A DNA stretch of 64,000 nucleotides from Amphibacillus cookii. Its GTDB lineage: Bacteria > Bacillota > Bacilli > Bacillales > Amphibacillaceae. Where the stretch lies: the NCBI RefSeq assembly GCF_016908375.1, contig NZ_JAFBDS010000001.1, positions 310,001 to 374,000 of the forward strand. Direction: 5' to 3'. How positions within the stretch are numbered: the stretch's first letter is position 1; each line of letters begins with the position of its first letter. The notes beneath the pieces were generated by a model. It was not told the origin of the DNA and ran no database searches. It was given only the letters and a program-made list of their open reading frames with translations. The translations under genes were made by a program, and so were the position numbers. Of the stretch, positions 45,218 to 52,609 are shown piece by piece.

Positions 45218-46396
45218 ATGAAGCAACGTGTTTTTGCAATAATTGAAAAATTATACAAGGAAATGGTTGATATTCGACGTGATTTTCACATGTATCCAGA
45301 GCTTTCTTTTCAAGAAGAACGAACAGCGAAAGTAATAGCAAATTATCAACGTCAACTCGGGTTGGAAGTGCGTGAAAAGGTAGGTGGCCAAGGTGTTGTC
45401 GCCACACTAAAAGGAGGTAAGCCAGGCAGAACGGTTGCCATTCGTGCAGACTTTGATGCTTTACCTATTTTGGAAGAGAATGATGTGCCATATAAGTCAA
45501 AAAACCCGGGTGTTATGCATGCATGTGGGCATGATGCGCATACAGCAATTGCTTTAGGTATAGCAAAAGCATTGGTAGCTGTCCAAGAAGAGCTGGAAGG
45601 TACTATTGTCTTTATCCATCAGCATGCAGAGGAGCAGGATCCTGGGGGAGCAAAGGCGATGATTGAAGATGGTGCTTTAGCAGGGGTGGATGCTATTTTT
45701 GCCACACATATGGAGAATTACTTACCTGTTGATTATATTTGGCACAGTGACCACTATATATTAGGTGCTAGTGATGACTTTGAAATTACGATAATGGGTG
45801 TTGGTGGACATGGTGCCTTTCCGCAAGATACCACGGATGTCGTGCAAATCGGTGCACAGTTAATTAATAGCTTACATCAGATTATTAGTCGCAAGGTTGA
45901 TCCACTTAAACCTGCAGTCCTAACTATAGGTTCCTTCCAAGCAGGTGATAAAGCCAATATTATCCCTGGTACGGCAAAATTAGAAGGTACTGTTCGTACG
46001 TTTGATGAGGAGGTACGCTATAAAATAGCTGACTGGGTCAAGCAGGTGACTGAACATACAACAAAAGCCTTTGGAGCTGATTTTACCATTGATTATCAAT
46101 TTGGCTATCCTGCCACTAAAAATGATAAAACGATTAATCAGTTAATGGTACGTGCCGCCGCCGATGTGCTTCCAAAAGATAATATTCAATCAATGGAACC
46201 AAATATGGGAGCAGAAGACTTTTCTTATTTTTCTCAACAAGTTCCTGCGACCTACTTTTTTACAGGATCAGCCAACGAAGAAAAAGGCTTTATTTATCCA
46301 TATCATCATCCCAAATTTGATATTGATGAAAAAGCATTGCTAAACGGAGCAAAAGTACTCGCCTCAGCAGCATTAGACTTTCTAAATGAAAAATAA
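45218..46396 (+). CDS. M20 family amidohydrolase
   Basis: 392-residue zinc-dependent N-acyl-amino-acid amidohydrolase or carboxypeptidase of the M20D type. Motifs: RRDFHMYPELSFQE, AIRADFDALPILEEND, HACGHDAHTAIALG (metal ligands), HQHAEEQDPGGAKAMI, MGAEDFSYF. Members hydrolyse N-acetyl or N-benzoyl amino acids; the substrate is not predictable. AAAGGAG precedes the ATG; terminator at 46410. Confidence 0.9.
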   Translation: MKQRVFAIIEKLYKEMVDIRRDFHMYPELSFQEERTAKVIANYQRQLGLEVREKVGGQGVVATLKGGKPGRTVAIRADFDALPILEENDVPYKSKNPGVMHACGHDAHTAIALGIAKALVAVQEELEGTIVFIHQHAEEQDPGGAKAMIEDGALAGVDAIFATHMENYLPVDYIWHSDHYILGASDDFEITIMGVGGHGAFPQDTTDVVQIGAQLINSLHQIISRKVDPLKPAVLTIGSFQAGDKANIIPGTAKLEGTVRTFDEEVRYKIADWVKQVTEHTTKAFGADFTIDYQFGYPATKNDKTINQLMVRAAADVLPKDNIQSMEPNMGAEDFSYFSQQVPATYFFTGSANEEKGFIYPYHHPKFDIDEKALLNGAKVLASAALDFLNEK

Positions 46397-46409
46397 TTTT
46401 TTGATATTT

Positions 46410-46448
46410 TGCGTTTGCTCGTATTTTCGAGCGAACGCATGTATTTTT
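46410..46448 (+). terminator. terminator after the M20 amidohydrolase
   Basis: TGCGTTTGCTCG (46410-46421) pairs with CGAGCGAACGCA (46428-46439), then TGTATTTTT. Confidence 0.85.
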
Positions 46449-46516
46449 AATCTTCTTGCATGAATTAATGCTAGACACCATCGAGATAATCGTATCAAAA
46501 AACTGACCACCTTTTA

Positions 46517-46742
46517 TTAATTACTTAACTTTCACACACTGAAAATAGTCGTTCAACCTTGATCGTGTTCAATAGACACGGTATTCAATAGGCTTGTTGA
46601 CATTACTTCTGCATAGATGTGCTGTATACGTTTAGAAGTTATTTCGTTCCGAAAAGCAATGGATTCGCTTTTCGCGGGGATGGCTTCAGCTAACTTTAGA
46701 AGCTAAGAGCGCTTCTAAAGTGGATCTTCAGCTCATCCTATT
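46517..46742 (+). repeat. 226-bp repeat, inverted copy of 59021-59234
   Basis: Runs from TTAATTACTTAACTTTC.. through GTTCAACCTTGATCGTGTTC, TTATTTCGTTCCGAAAAGCA, GATTCGCTTTTCGCGGGGAT and GATCTTCAGCTCATCCTATT. The partner at 59.0-59.2 kb is in the opposite orientation. The palindromic tip differs (ACTTTAGAAGC/GCTTCTAAAGT here) while still forming a stem. Confidence 0.88.
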
Positions 46743-46777
46743 CCCGCAGAAGTCTCCCCCCTTGCTTATCTCCACTT

Positions 46778-46862
46778 AGACTAAAACCGCCATGTCCTGT
46801 GGCAACATCTACATGACCTACGTCCTGTAGTCCTCCGCCTACGGATTGAAGGTTCGTTTTAT
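46778..46862 (+). repeat. modular intergenic repeat, copy I (right half only)
   Basis: AGACTAAAACCGCCATGTCC, CTACGTCCTGTAG and tail ACGGATTGAAGGTTCGTTTTAT; the head half is missing. Confidence 0.8.
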
Positions 46863-46997
46863 TGGTATTTTTGCATCAAAAGATCAATTAATAGAAGTTG
46901 ATCAATCTTTCTAATCATAGCTACTATCTGTTTGATTGAGAAGTATGCTAAAATCATATTTATAGAAAAGATAGGAAATGAAAGAGGTCTGAATAAA

Positions 46998-48074
46998 ATG
47001 AAGAATAAACAAATTGTGTTAACCGGTGGAGGTACAGCAGGTCATGTGATGGTTAACCTTGCCATTATACCAATACTAAAGGAACAAGGGTGGAAAATTG
47101 ACTATATTGGTTCGAAAAACGGAATTGAACGAGAGCTAATAGAACCGATTAATGCCGTTACCTATCACCCCATCTCTACAGGGAAATTGCGAAGATATAT
47201 GTCATTGGAGAATCTGAAGGATCCGTTTAAAGTCATGAAAGGGATAGGCCAGTCATTCTCTATTTTAGGCAAAACAAAGCCGAATGTGATATTTTCAAAA
47301 GGCGGATTCGTATCTGTGCCTGTCTTGATTGCTTCACGATTAAGAGGCATACCTGCTATTATTCATGAATCCGATATTACGCCTGGTCTAGCTAATAAAC
47401 TGGCCATGCCTTTTGCGAAGAAAATTTTATCTACATTTCCAGAGACCATCGAGCATCTACCCGAAAAGAAATCAACTTGGATCGGAGCGGTTGTACGTCC
47501 CGAACTCTTTGAAGGTGATAAGAAAAAAGGCGTTTTGTTTGCTGATTTAGTGACAAGTAAGCCAGTTCTACTTATTATGGGGGGAAGTGCCGGTGCTAAA
47601 CGGATAAATGAGGCGGTTCGTGCAAAAGTAAAGCAATTAACTAAGACCTATCAAATTATACATATTTGTGGGAAAAATAATGTAGATCCGGCATTAAACA
47701 TTCCGAGTTATAAACAGTTTGAATATATTAACGAACAGCTCCCAGATGTACTTGCTGCAACGGATTTAGTTATCTCCCGAGCCGGAGCTAATTCAATTTT
47801 TGAATTTTTAGCATTAAAGAAACCGATGCTACTCATTCCATTGTCTCGACAAGCTAGTCGTGGGGATCAAATCTTAAATGCAGAGGCGTTTGCTACGCAA
47901 GGTTATGCTCACGTATTGGAAGAAGAACAACTACATCCAGATGCATTAATTCAATCGTTAGATAAGTTAAAGCAAGCTGCACCAAAGCTGAAAGAGAACA
48001 TGGAACAATATCAACGACAAGATGCAACAGACCAAGTGATTTCAACGATTTACTCTATTGCCAAGCAACGTTAA
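46998..48074 (+). CDS. MurG-like UDP-GlcNAc transferase (second MurG type)
   Basis: 358 residues, GT28 family peripheral membrane glycosyltransferase that adds GlcNAc to lipid I to form lipid II. N-terminal GGGTAGHVMVNLAI, FSKGGFVSVPVLIASRLRGIP, HESDITPGLANKLA, MGGSAGAKRINEAV, RAGANSIFEFLALKKPMLLIPLS. It stands alone, outside the division/cell-wall cluster; several Bacilli have such a second MurG. The ATG at 46998 with AAAGAGG upstream is preferred to the open frame from 46932. Confidence 0.88.
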   Translation: MKNKQIVLTGGGTAGHVMVNLAIIPILKEQGWKIDYIGSKNGIERELIEPINAVTYHPISTGKLRRYMSLENLKDPFKVMKGIGQSFSILGKTKPNVIFSKGGFVSVPVLIASRLRGIPAIIHESDITPGLANKLAMPFAKKILSTFPETIEHLPEKKSTWIGAVVRPELFEGDKKKGVLFADLVTSKPVLLIMGGSAGAKRINEAVRAKVKQLTKTYQIIHICGKNNVDPALNIPSYKQFEYINEQLPDVLAATDLVISRAGANSIFEFLALKKPMLLIPLSRQASRGDQILNAEAFATQGYAHVLEEEQLHPDALIQSLDKLKQAAPKLKENMEQYQRQDATDQVISTIYSIAKQR

Positions 48075-48128
48075 ACCACTCCATCTGTTAAATGAACCGC
48101 AATATGCCCTCATCGTTCTCTAAAATCA

Positions 48129-48587
48129 TTGCTAACATGTTACCAATGGTTGAGGGCCATTAAGTTTCGAAGAATTAAGTATAGAAAAGTAACGCCTTCG
48201 CTCGTTATGAGCGAAGGCGTTACTTTTCTAATAGACTTATCAGAGGTAGTCGTCCATAAATCAGGCTCTATACTGTGTTCTTTCTGTAAGGAGAAAACAA
48301 ACCGAGTGCATAGTTATAGAAGACAGGAGATTCAAGGTCCAGTACTTTCTAATAAAGATGTGAAGATATCATTAAAAAAGCGAAGATATTTGTGTCCTAA
48401 TTGTAGTCGTCCTTTTTATGAACGATTACAAATGGCGGATTATTATCAACGTTGTACAAATGCTTTGAAAACAACAGCATTAACATACATGGCCTTCCAT
48501 TCTTTTCGTACTGCAGCTCGCTTGGTAGGGATGCCAACGAACCGTCTCCTTCGATTATTTGCTTATCAGAGGTTAAAAAGGCTCTAG
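48129..48587 (+). pseudogene. truncated ISL3-family transposase N-terminus
   Basis: A frame of about 150 codons. From residue about 27 it reads SEGVTFLIDLSEVVVHKSGS, CSFCKEKTNRVHSYRRQEIQ and LKKRRYLCPNCSRPFYERL, the zinc-finger N-terminal domain of ISL3-type transposases. It stops before the DDE catalytic domain, so it is inactive. The upstream codons run through a 22-bp palindrome and are not transposase. A palindromic repeat follows at the cut end. Confidence 0.75.
48182..48230 (+). repeat. perfect 22-bp inverted repeat
   Basis: TAGAAAAGTAACGCC..GCTC (48182-48203) and its exact complement (48209-48230) around a 5-base loop. No T run, so not a typical terminator. It lies at the left edge of the ISL3 remnant, 108 bp after the murG-like gene. 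Confidence 0.85.
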
Positions 48588-48603
48588 TTTGAAATAGCAC
48601 ATA

Positions 48604-48716
48604 GCAGAGGAAATATGCGAGACTCCTGCGGAAAAACGGGCGACCGAGACCCCACAGCGGTCTTTGCGAGGAGGCTTGGGCGTTCGTCCGCGGAAAGCGA
48701 GTATATTTCCCTCTGC
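48604..48716 (+). repeat. Bacillales-type palindromic repeat
   Basis: Arms GCAGAGGAAATAT (48604-48616) and ATATTTCCCTCTGC (48703-48716). Inside GAGACTCCTGCGGAAAAACG, GACCGAGACCCCACAG, CGAGGAGGCTTGGGCG, TCCGCGGAAAGCGAG. Matches a dispersed palindrome I know from many Bacillales genomes. Confidence 0.8.
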
Positions 48717-48857
48717 GGCTTAGCAATAGCACTACTTTATGGAAAAAGAGCTTTTAACAAAGATGAATGGTGGAATGAACATTACACCACCACATTTGAC
48801 AGAGAATGATAAATCACCACCACAACATTGATAGTAAAGTTGATTTGTGTAAGGGGA

Positions 48858-48941
48858 GTTAACGGGCGATGGGCTAGTTCACTCCACGACCAATCAGCGG
48901 GAAAAGAATAAAAACGTCGACTGATTGCAGATTCGTTTTAT
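48858..48941 (+). repeat. modular intergenic repeat, copy J (right half only)
   Basis: GTTAACGGGCGATGGGCTAG, CCAATCAGCGGGAAAAGAAT, tail CGACTGATTGCAGATTCGTT. Ends next to the stop of the DUF2294 gene. Confidence 0.6.
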
Positions 48942-49321
48942 TTTTGCTTACTAACTAAGGTTTCTTCGTAATTTAATGGAAGTTTAAAAACGATAATACG
49001 CTCTCCTGTGCGCGTACTTATATCGGTATGAAAACTAATCACTGTTTCTCCTGTGATTTCCAGTATTAGCTTCTTAAGCAAATCATAACCAGATTCCACT
49101 AAGTCAGAGCGTAATTTTTTAATTGAATATCTTCCTTCTTTTGTTTGACAAACGGCGTATTCAGCAGGTGTTAAAACGCCTTGTAATGTGACAATAATCA
49201 TATCATTTAAAATATTTGTCTTTACAGAAACGGAACCTCGACCTAGATATTCTTTTTCCCAACTTGTCAGTGCTTTACTAATTTCTGCTTCGATAAAACC
49301 TTTGGATTTGCTCATCATCAT
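48938..49321 (-). CDS. DUF2294 family protein
   Basis: 127 residues matching DUF2294, small soluble proteins of Firmicutes and cyanobacteria with no firm function. Signature LTPAEYAVCQTKEGRYSIKKL, RSDLVESGYDLLKKLILEIT and HTDISTRTGERIIVFKL. Its last bases touch the end of repeat copy J. No operon partner. Confidence 0.82.
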   Translation of the reverse strand: MMMSKSKGFIEAEISKALTSWEKEYLGRGSVSVKTNILNDMIIVTLQGVLTPAEYAVCQTKEGRYSIKKLRSDLVESGYDLLKKLILEITGETVISFHTDISTRTGERIIVFKLPLNYEETLVSKQK

Positions 49322-49483
49322 ACTCCTAACATTTACAGCAGTGAGCTTAGGTTCATACGCTTATCGTATCACAATAAAAAAGAACCTAAACAGATATGTT
49401 AAGAATTTTAGCGATAATATCAAAGCCTGTCAACTTTGGGGTTCATTGCACACCTTTTAAGAAGCCCCGTAAGAAACGGTTAA

Positions 49484-49766
49484 TTTATCACAAATTAACC
49501 GTCCGCAAAACGTCTGTCACAACATAGAGGATAGAGCTGATGATCTATTTAGCTGGGCATTAACGGTGGCTAATACCCTGATTCACTGAACTAACAATCA
49601 GCGGGCGGATAAGGTGGTAGACTAAAACCGCCACATCCTTTAGAAGGATTACAGACTAAGACTACCACGTCCTGTGGCAACGTCTGCATGACCTACATCC
49701 TGTAGGCCCACGGCAACATGCCCTACATCATGTAGCACGCCACCTACTGAGTGAAGGTGCGTTTAT
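49484..49766 (+). repeat. modular intergenic repeat, copy K (longest, 283 bp)
   Basis: Head TTTATCACAAATTAACCGTC, CAATCAGCGGGCGG, and an extended module with several RTC(C/A)TG hairpins (CCACGTCCTGTGG, CCTACATCCTGTAGG, CTACATCATGTAG). Tail CTACTGAGTGAAGGTGCGTTTAT. The tail supplies the stop codon of the OFA transporter gene on the minus strand. Confidence 0.88.
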
Positions 49767-50980
49767 ACTTCGTCAACTTGTTTGACGGAAAAATTCACGC
49801 GTCTATGTTTCTCTGGTGTCACAATGAACGTTGACATCACAAGGGCGACTATACATAAAACCCCAGCCACAATAAATGCTTGCGAAAAAGGAAAGAAACT
49901 AAGAATAAAGGTTCCTGCAAATGAGGATATACCATAAGCTTGATACATAAAGCCATAATTAATCCCCATATTTTTCGTTCCATAATAATCTGCTGTGACT
50001 GAAGGGTAGACAGCCAAGTATCCACCAAAACAAAAACCCATTAATGAGGTTGTAATGAGAAACATCGGATAATTTAATATGCCAACACTCATGTAAATTA
50101 ACGTTGCAGCAGTAAGGATATAAATAAGTCTAAGCGTATTAATTCGTCCAATGTGATCTGAAAGGTTACCAAGGACAATTCGCCCGCTTGCATTAAAAAG
50201 TGCGATCACCATTACGGCATTGGCTGCTTTAGCCACATCGAGTTGAAAAACGTCTACACCAATATCAACGGCAAAGCTAATCACCATTAACCCTGCCATA
50301 CTACCAAATAAAAACATAAACCAAAATAAATAAAACGGGTAAGTGCGTAACATCTCTTTGGTTGAAAATTGTTTTGCTTCATTACGCTTGACTTGGTTAT
50401 TAGACGCCAGTGCATCATTTGCCTTTTCACTCGGTGGATTACGTAGTAATTGTGCGCCAATGATAACCAATATGAAATAAATGATAGCCAAGTATAAGAA
50501 TGTATCTGAGACCCCATAATTGGTAATGAAGAACCGAATAACAGGTTGGAAAATTAAACCGCCTAAACCAAATCCACCAACAGCAATCCCACTAATCAGA
50601 CCTCGTTTATCTGGGAACCACTTAACACATGCAGATAGTGGACAAACATAAACCATACCAATTCCAGCACCTGCAAGCACACCATAGGATAAATATATTT
50701 CAATTAACGTCGTCGCTTGACTGGTTAACAGTAACCCTGCTGCTAATAAAAACCCCCCTGCTGTTGCTACCCAGCGAGGTCCAATCTTATCTTGAAGTTT
50801 GCCAGCGAAAATAGTGGTAAATGCTGAGACAGCAATCGTTATTGAAAACGTAATAACGACATCTTCACGCGCCCAACCAAATGTTTCGGCCAGGGGTTGA
50901 TTAAACAAACTCCATGCATAGACTGCACCTATATTTACTTGTACGATAATTGCTCCTAAAACGACTAACCAACGATTCAT
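49763..50980 (-). CDS. OFA-family MFS transporter (oxalate/formate antiporter type)
   Basis: 405 residues, twelve membrane segments. N-terminal VQVNIGAVYAWSLFNQPL and the MFS loop GKLQDKIGPRWVATAGG are typical of the OFA (oxalate/formate or lactate) antiporter branch; GNLSDHIGR repeats the MFS motif in the second half. The substrate is a small carboxylate by family. The gene has a 330-nt leader with a terminator (51161-51207), indicating control by attenuation. The stop codon lies in repeat copy K. Confidence 0.88.
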   Translation of the reverse strand: MNRWLVVLGAIIVQVNIGAVYAWSLFNQPLAETFGWAREDVVITFSITIAVSAFTTIFAGKLQDKIGPRWVATAGGFLLAAGLLLTSQATTLIEIYLSYGVLAGAGIGMVYVCPLSACVKWFPDKRGLISGIAVGGFGLGGLIFQPVIRFFITNYGVSDTFLYLAIIYFILVIIGAQLLRNPPSEKANDALASNNQVKRNEAKQFSTKEMLRTYPFYLFWFMFLFGSMAGLMVISFAVDIGVDVFQLDVAKAANAVMVIALFNASGRIVLGNLSDHIGRINTLRLIYILTAATLIYMSVGILNYPMFLITTSLMGFCFGGYLAVYPSVTADYYGTKNMGINYGFMYQAYGISSFAGTFILSFFPFSQAFIVAGVLCIVALVMSTFIVTPEKHRRVNFSVKQVDEV

Positions 50981-51049
50981 TAGAACCTCTCCCCCAATTT
51001 AAGTACAAGAAGAACTCACATTCATTTGTGTTTTAGCGAATGTCCAGTT

Positions 51050-51125
51050 TTGCTTATACTTAGTACTTAAAAATTTTAACTTCCTCGCTTTCACTGCTTT
51101 GCAACTTTTCTTATACTTAGCTTGC
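51050..51125 (-). repeat. hairpin/AAGTATAAG element in the OFA leader
   Basis: On the minus strand CTAAGTATAAGAAAAG, GCGAGGAAGTTAAAATTTTT and CTAAGTATAAGCAAAA. These correspond to parts of the queG and degU leader elements; the first arm of the hairpin is diverged. Confidence 0.6.
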
Positions 51126-51160
51126 CCTATATTCACCAAAACGATAGCGTTTACTAACGA

Positions 51161-51207
51161 TAAAAAAAGAGACCAACGAAGATGAAAACATCAACGTTGG
51201 TCTCTTT
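51161..51207 (-). terminator. attenuator-type terminator in the OFA leader
   Basis: AAAGAGACCAACG and CGTTGGTCTCTTT (51207-51166 on the minus strand) followed by TTTTTTTA; very strong. It lies about 105 nt after the promoter and 180 nt before the gene. Confidence 0.9.
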
Positions 51208-51312
51208 GGTACGCACTATAAAAAAGTGATTACAAAAGCAACCTTGTTTTTTATTATGGTTGGATTTCCGTCACCCTTATTCTACGAATAGTGGTTAAGG
51301 CTACCCATCTTC
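51208..51312 (-). ncRNA. candidate regulatory leader RNA of the OFA transporter
   Basis: The transcribed minus strand runs GATGGGTAGCCTTAACCAC, TATTC-GTA-GAATA hairpin, AGGGTGACGGAAATCC, then CAACC..GGTTG hairpin and CACT..AGTG pairing before the terminator. Promoter, compact structured region and terminator form a riboswitch-like layout. I cannot match it to a class I know (not T-box, SAM, ZTP, preQ1 or guanidine by their core motifs). Confidence 0.5.
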
Positions 51313-51317
51313 TTTAT

Positions 51318-51346
51318 ATTATATTTAGCGACAAATTTATTGTCAA
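51318..51346 (-). promoter_or_regulatory. sigma-A promoter of the OFA transporter
   Basis: Minus strand TTGACA (51346-51341), 17 bases, TATAAT (51323-51318): perfect consensus. Confidence 0.9.
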
Positions 51347-51479
51347 CCTAATTGACTTAATTGTTTTTGAAACACTGAATTACAGGTAACAAACATATTT
51401 CTTAGGCAACAACACTGTAAGGTCATACCTTGCTTTGTTAGAATGAAAGAAGGATATGCAATCGATTGAGGTGAAAGGT

Positions 51480-52304
51480 ATGGATCAAAAAAAGAATAAT
51501 CATGATTCAGAATTAATTGATCAAGATTTATATGAAGATTTGGATCCTGACACAATGTTGGAATTGCTTGAAGAAGAACAGAGAAGTAAACAAAAGGAAG
51601 AAGAGAAACCAGCTCAGTCTTCTTTTCCACGCTGGCTCATTTGGCTAGTTGCCTTTACATTAATATTAAATGTGATTGCATTAATACCTAGAACATTTTC
51701 AATCCCAGCTTTAGAGTTTTTATCGACATCGGCTGAGTTATCTGTGAATGAAGACATACAATTGTATAAAGAATCAATTGTGGTCATTGAAACATCTAAT
51801 AGCAAGGGGACAGGATTTTCAATTACGAACGATGGGTATATTTTGACCAACGAACACGTTGTTGCTCAAGAAAGTTATGTCACCGTGTCTTTTCCAGAGC
51901 AAGGGCTATATCAAGCAGAAGTGGTTCAGGTAGATGAAGCGCTTGATTTAGCTTTGTTAAAGGTTGCAGAAGATGATCTGCCTTTTTTAGACTTAGCAGA
52001 AAATACTGAGGGAATAGAGCAAACAGAAGTCTATTTTATTGGTAACCCGTTACGATTTAACGGTATTGCTAATCAAGGTATGATTACAGGATTTATTGAA
52101 CAAATGAGCTTAGCAACTGAGGTGATGATGATTGATGCACCTGTTTATCGTGGTAATAGTGGAAGCCCGGTCATTAATCAAGATGGGGAAGTGATTGGAA
52201 TGATTTATGCGACACTAAATGATGAACAGTACGGTCGTGTGGGTTTAGCGATACCGGTTGATGCTTTTCACCATATCATTTCATCCAGCTTAGTTGAAGA
52301 TTAA
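51480..52304 (+). CDS. membrane-anchored HtrA-like serine protease
   Basis: 274 residues. Acidic cytoplasmic N-terminus, one membrane helix (about 47-66, LIWLVAFTLILNVIALI), then an extracellular trypsin-like domain. His in GYILTNEHVVA, Asp in DEALDLALLKV, Ser in RGNSGSPVINQDG. There is no PDZ domain, so it is shorter than HtrA/HtrB. A quality-control role outside the membrane is inferred. The ATG at 51480 with GAGGTGAAAGG upstream is preferred to 51456. Stops 5 bp before repeat copy L. Confidence 0.88.
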   Translation: MDQKKNNHDSELIDQDLYEDLDPDTMLELLEEEQRSKQKEEEKPAQSSFPRWLIWLVAFTLILNVIALIPRTFSIPALEFLSTSAELSVNEDIQLYKESIVVIETSNSKGTGFSITNDGYILTNEHVVAQESYVTVSFPEQGLYQAEVVQVDEALDLALLKVAEDDLPFLDLAENTEGIEQTEVYFIGNPLRFNGIANQGMITGFIEQMSLATEVMMIDAPVYRGNSGSPVINQDGEVIGMIYATLNDEQYGRVGLAIPVDAFHHIISSSLVED

Positions 52305-52308
52305 GAAA

Positions 52309-52467
52309 TATACAGATAACCGTCCGTAAAGCATCGCCTCAATATTGAAAACATTGAGAGCAGAAGTTATATCTATTTAGGAGGCTGACGGACGCTAATG
52401 TTTTGATTCACTTAACGTTAAATTAGCAGGAGAAGAACGCCCCTCCTATTTTGACGTTCATTATATA
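52309..52467 (+). repeat. modular intergenic repeat, copy L (diverged)
   Basis: ATACAGATAACCGTCCGTAA head, ACGGACGCTAATGTTTTGATTCAC middle, and an altered second stem AGGAG..CTCCT with tail TTGACGTTCATTATATA. The first stem is CGTCCG with CGGACG. Confidence 0.75.
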
Positions 52468-52609
52468 AAATAGTGAAAAAATTCACAAAAAGTCCATTGC
52501 TTTTTGGTCCCTACCAATTATAATTATAAGAGTTGGAGTATTGCTCATTAAATCACATATATACGAGCAAGGTTAACTTTAGCAAAAAGTTATATTGGGG
52601 GAGTTTTTT

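Noticed and set aside
48397-48809. Frames of 64 and 111 codons over the ISL3 remnant and palindrome
   Set aside because: Shadow frames of repeated palindromic DNA; no ribosome sites.
50981-51312. T-box or ZTP riboswitch for the OFA transporter
   Set aside because: AGGGTGACGG superficially resembles a T-box, but the GGGTGGNACCGCG antiterminator core and the ZTP core CCGCCTGGGCA are absent.
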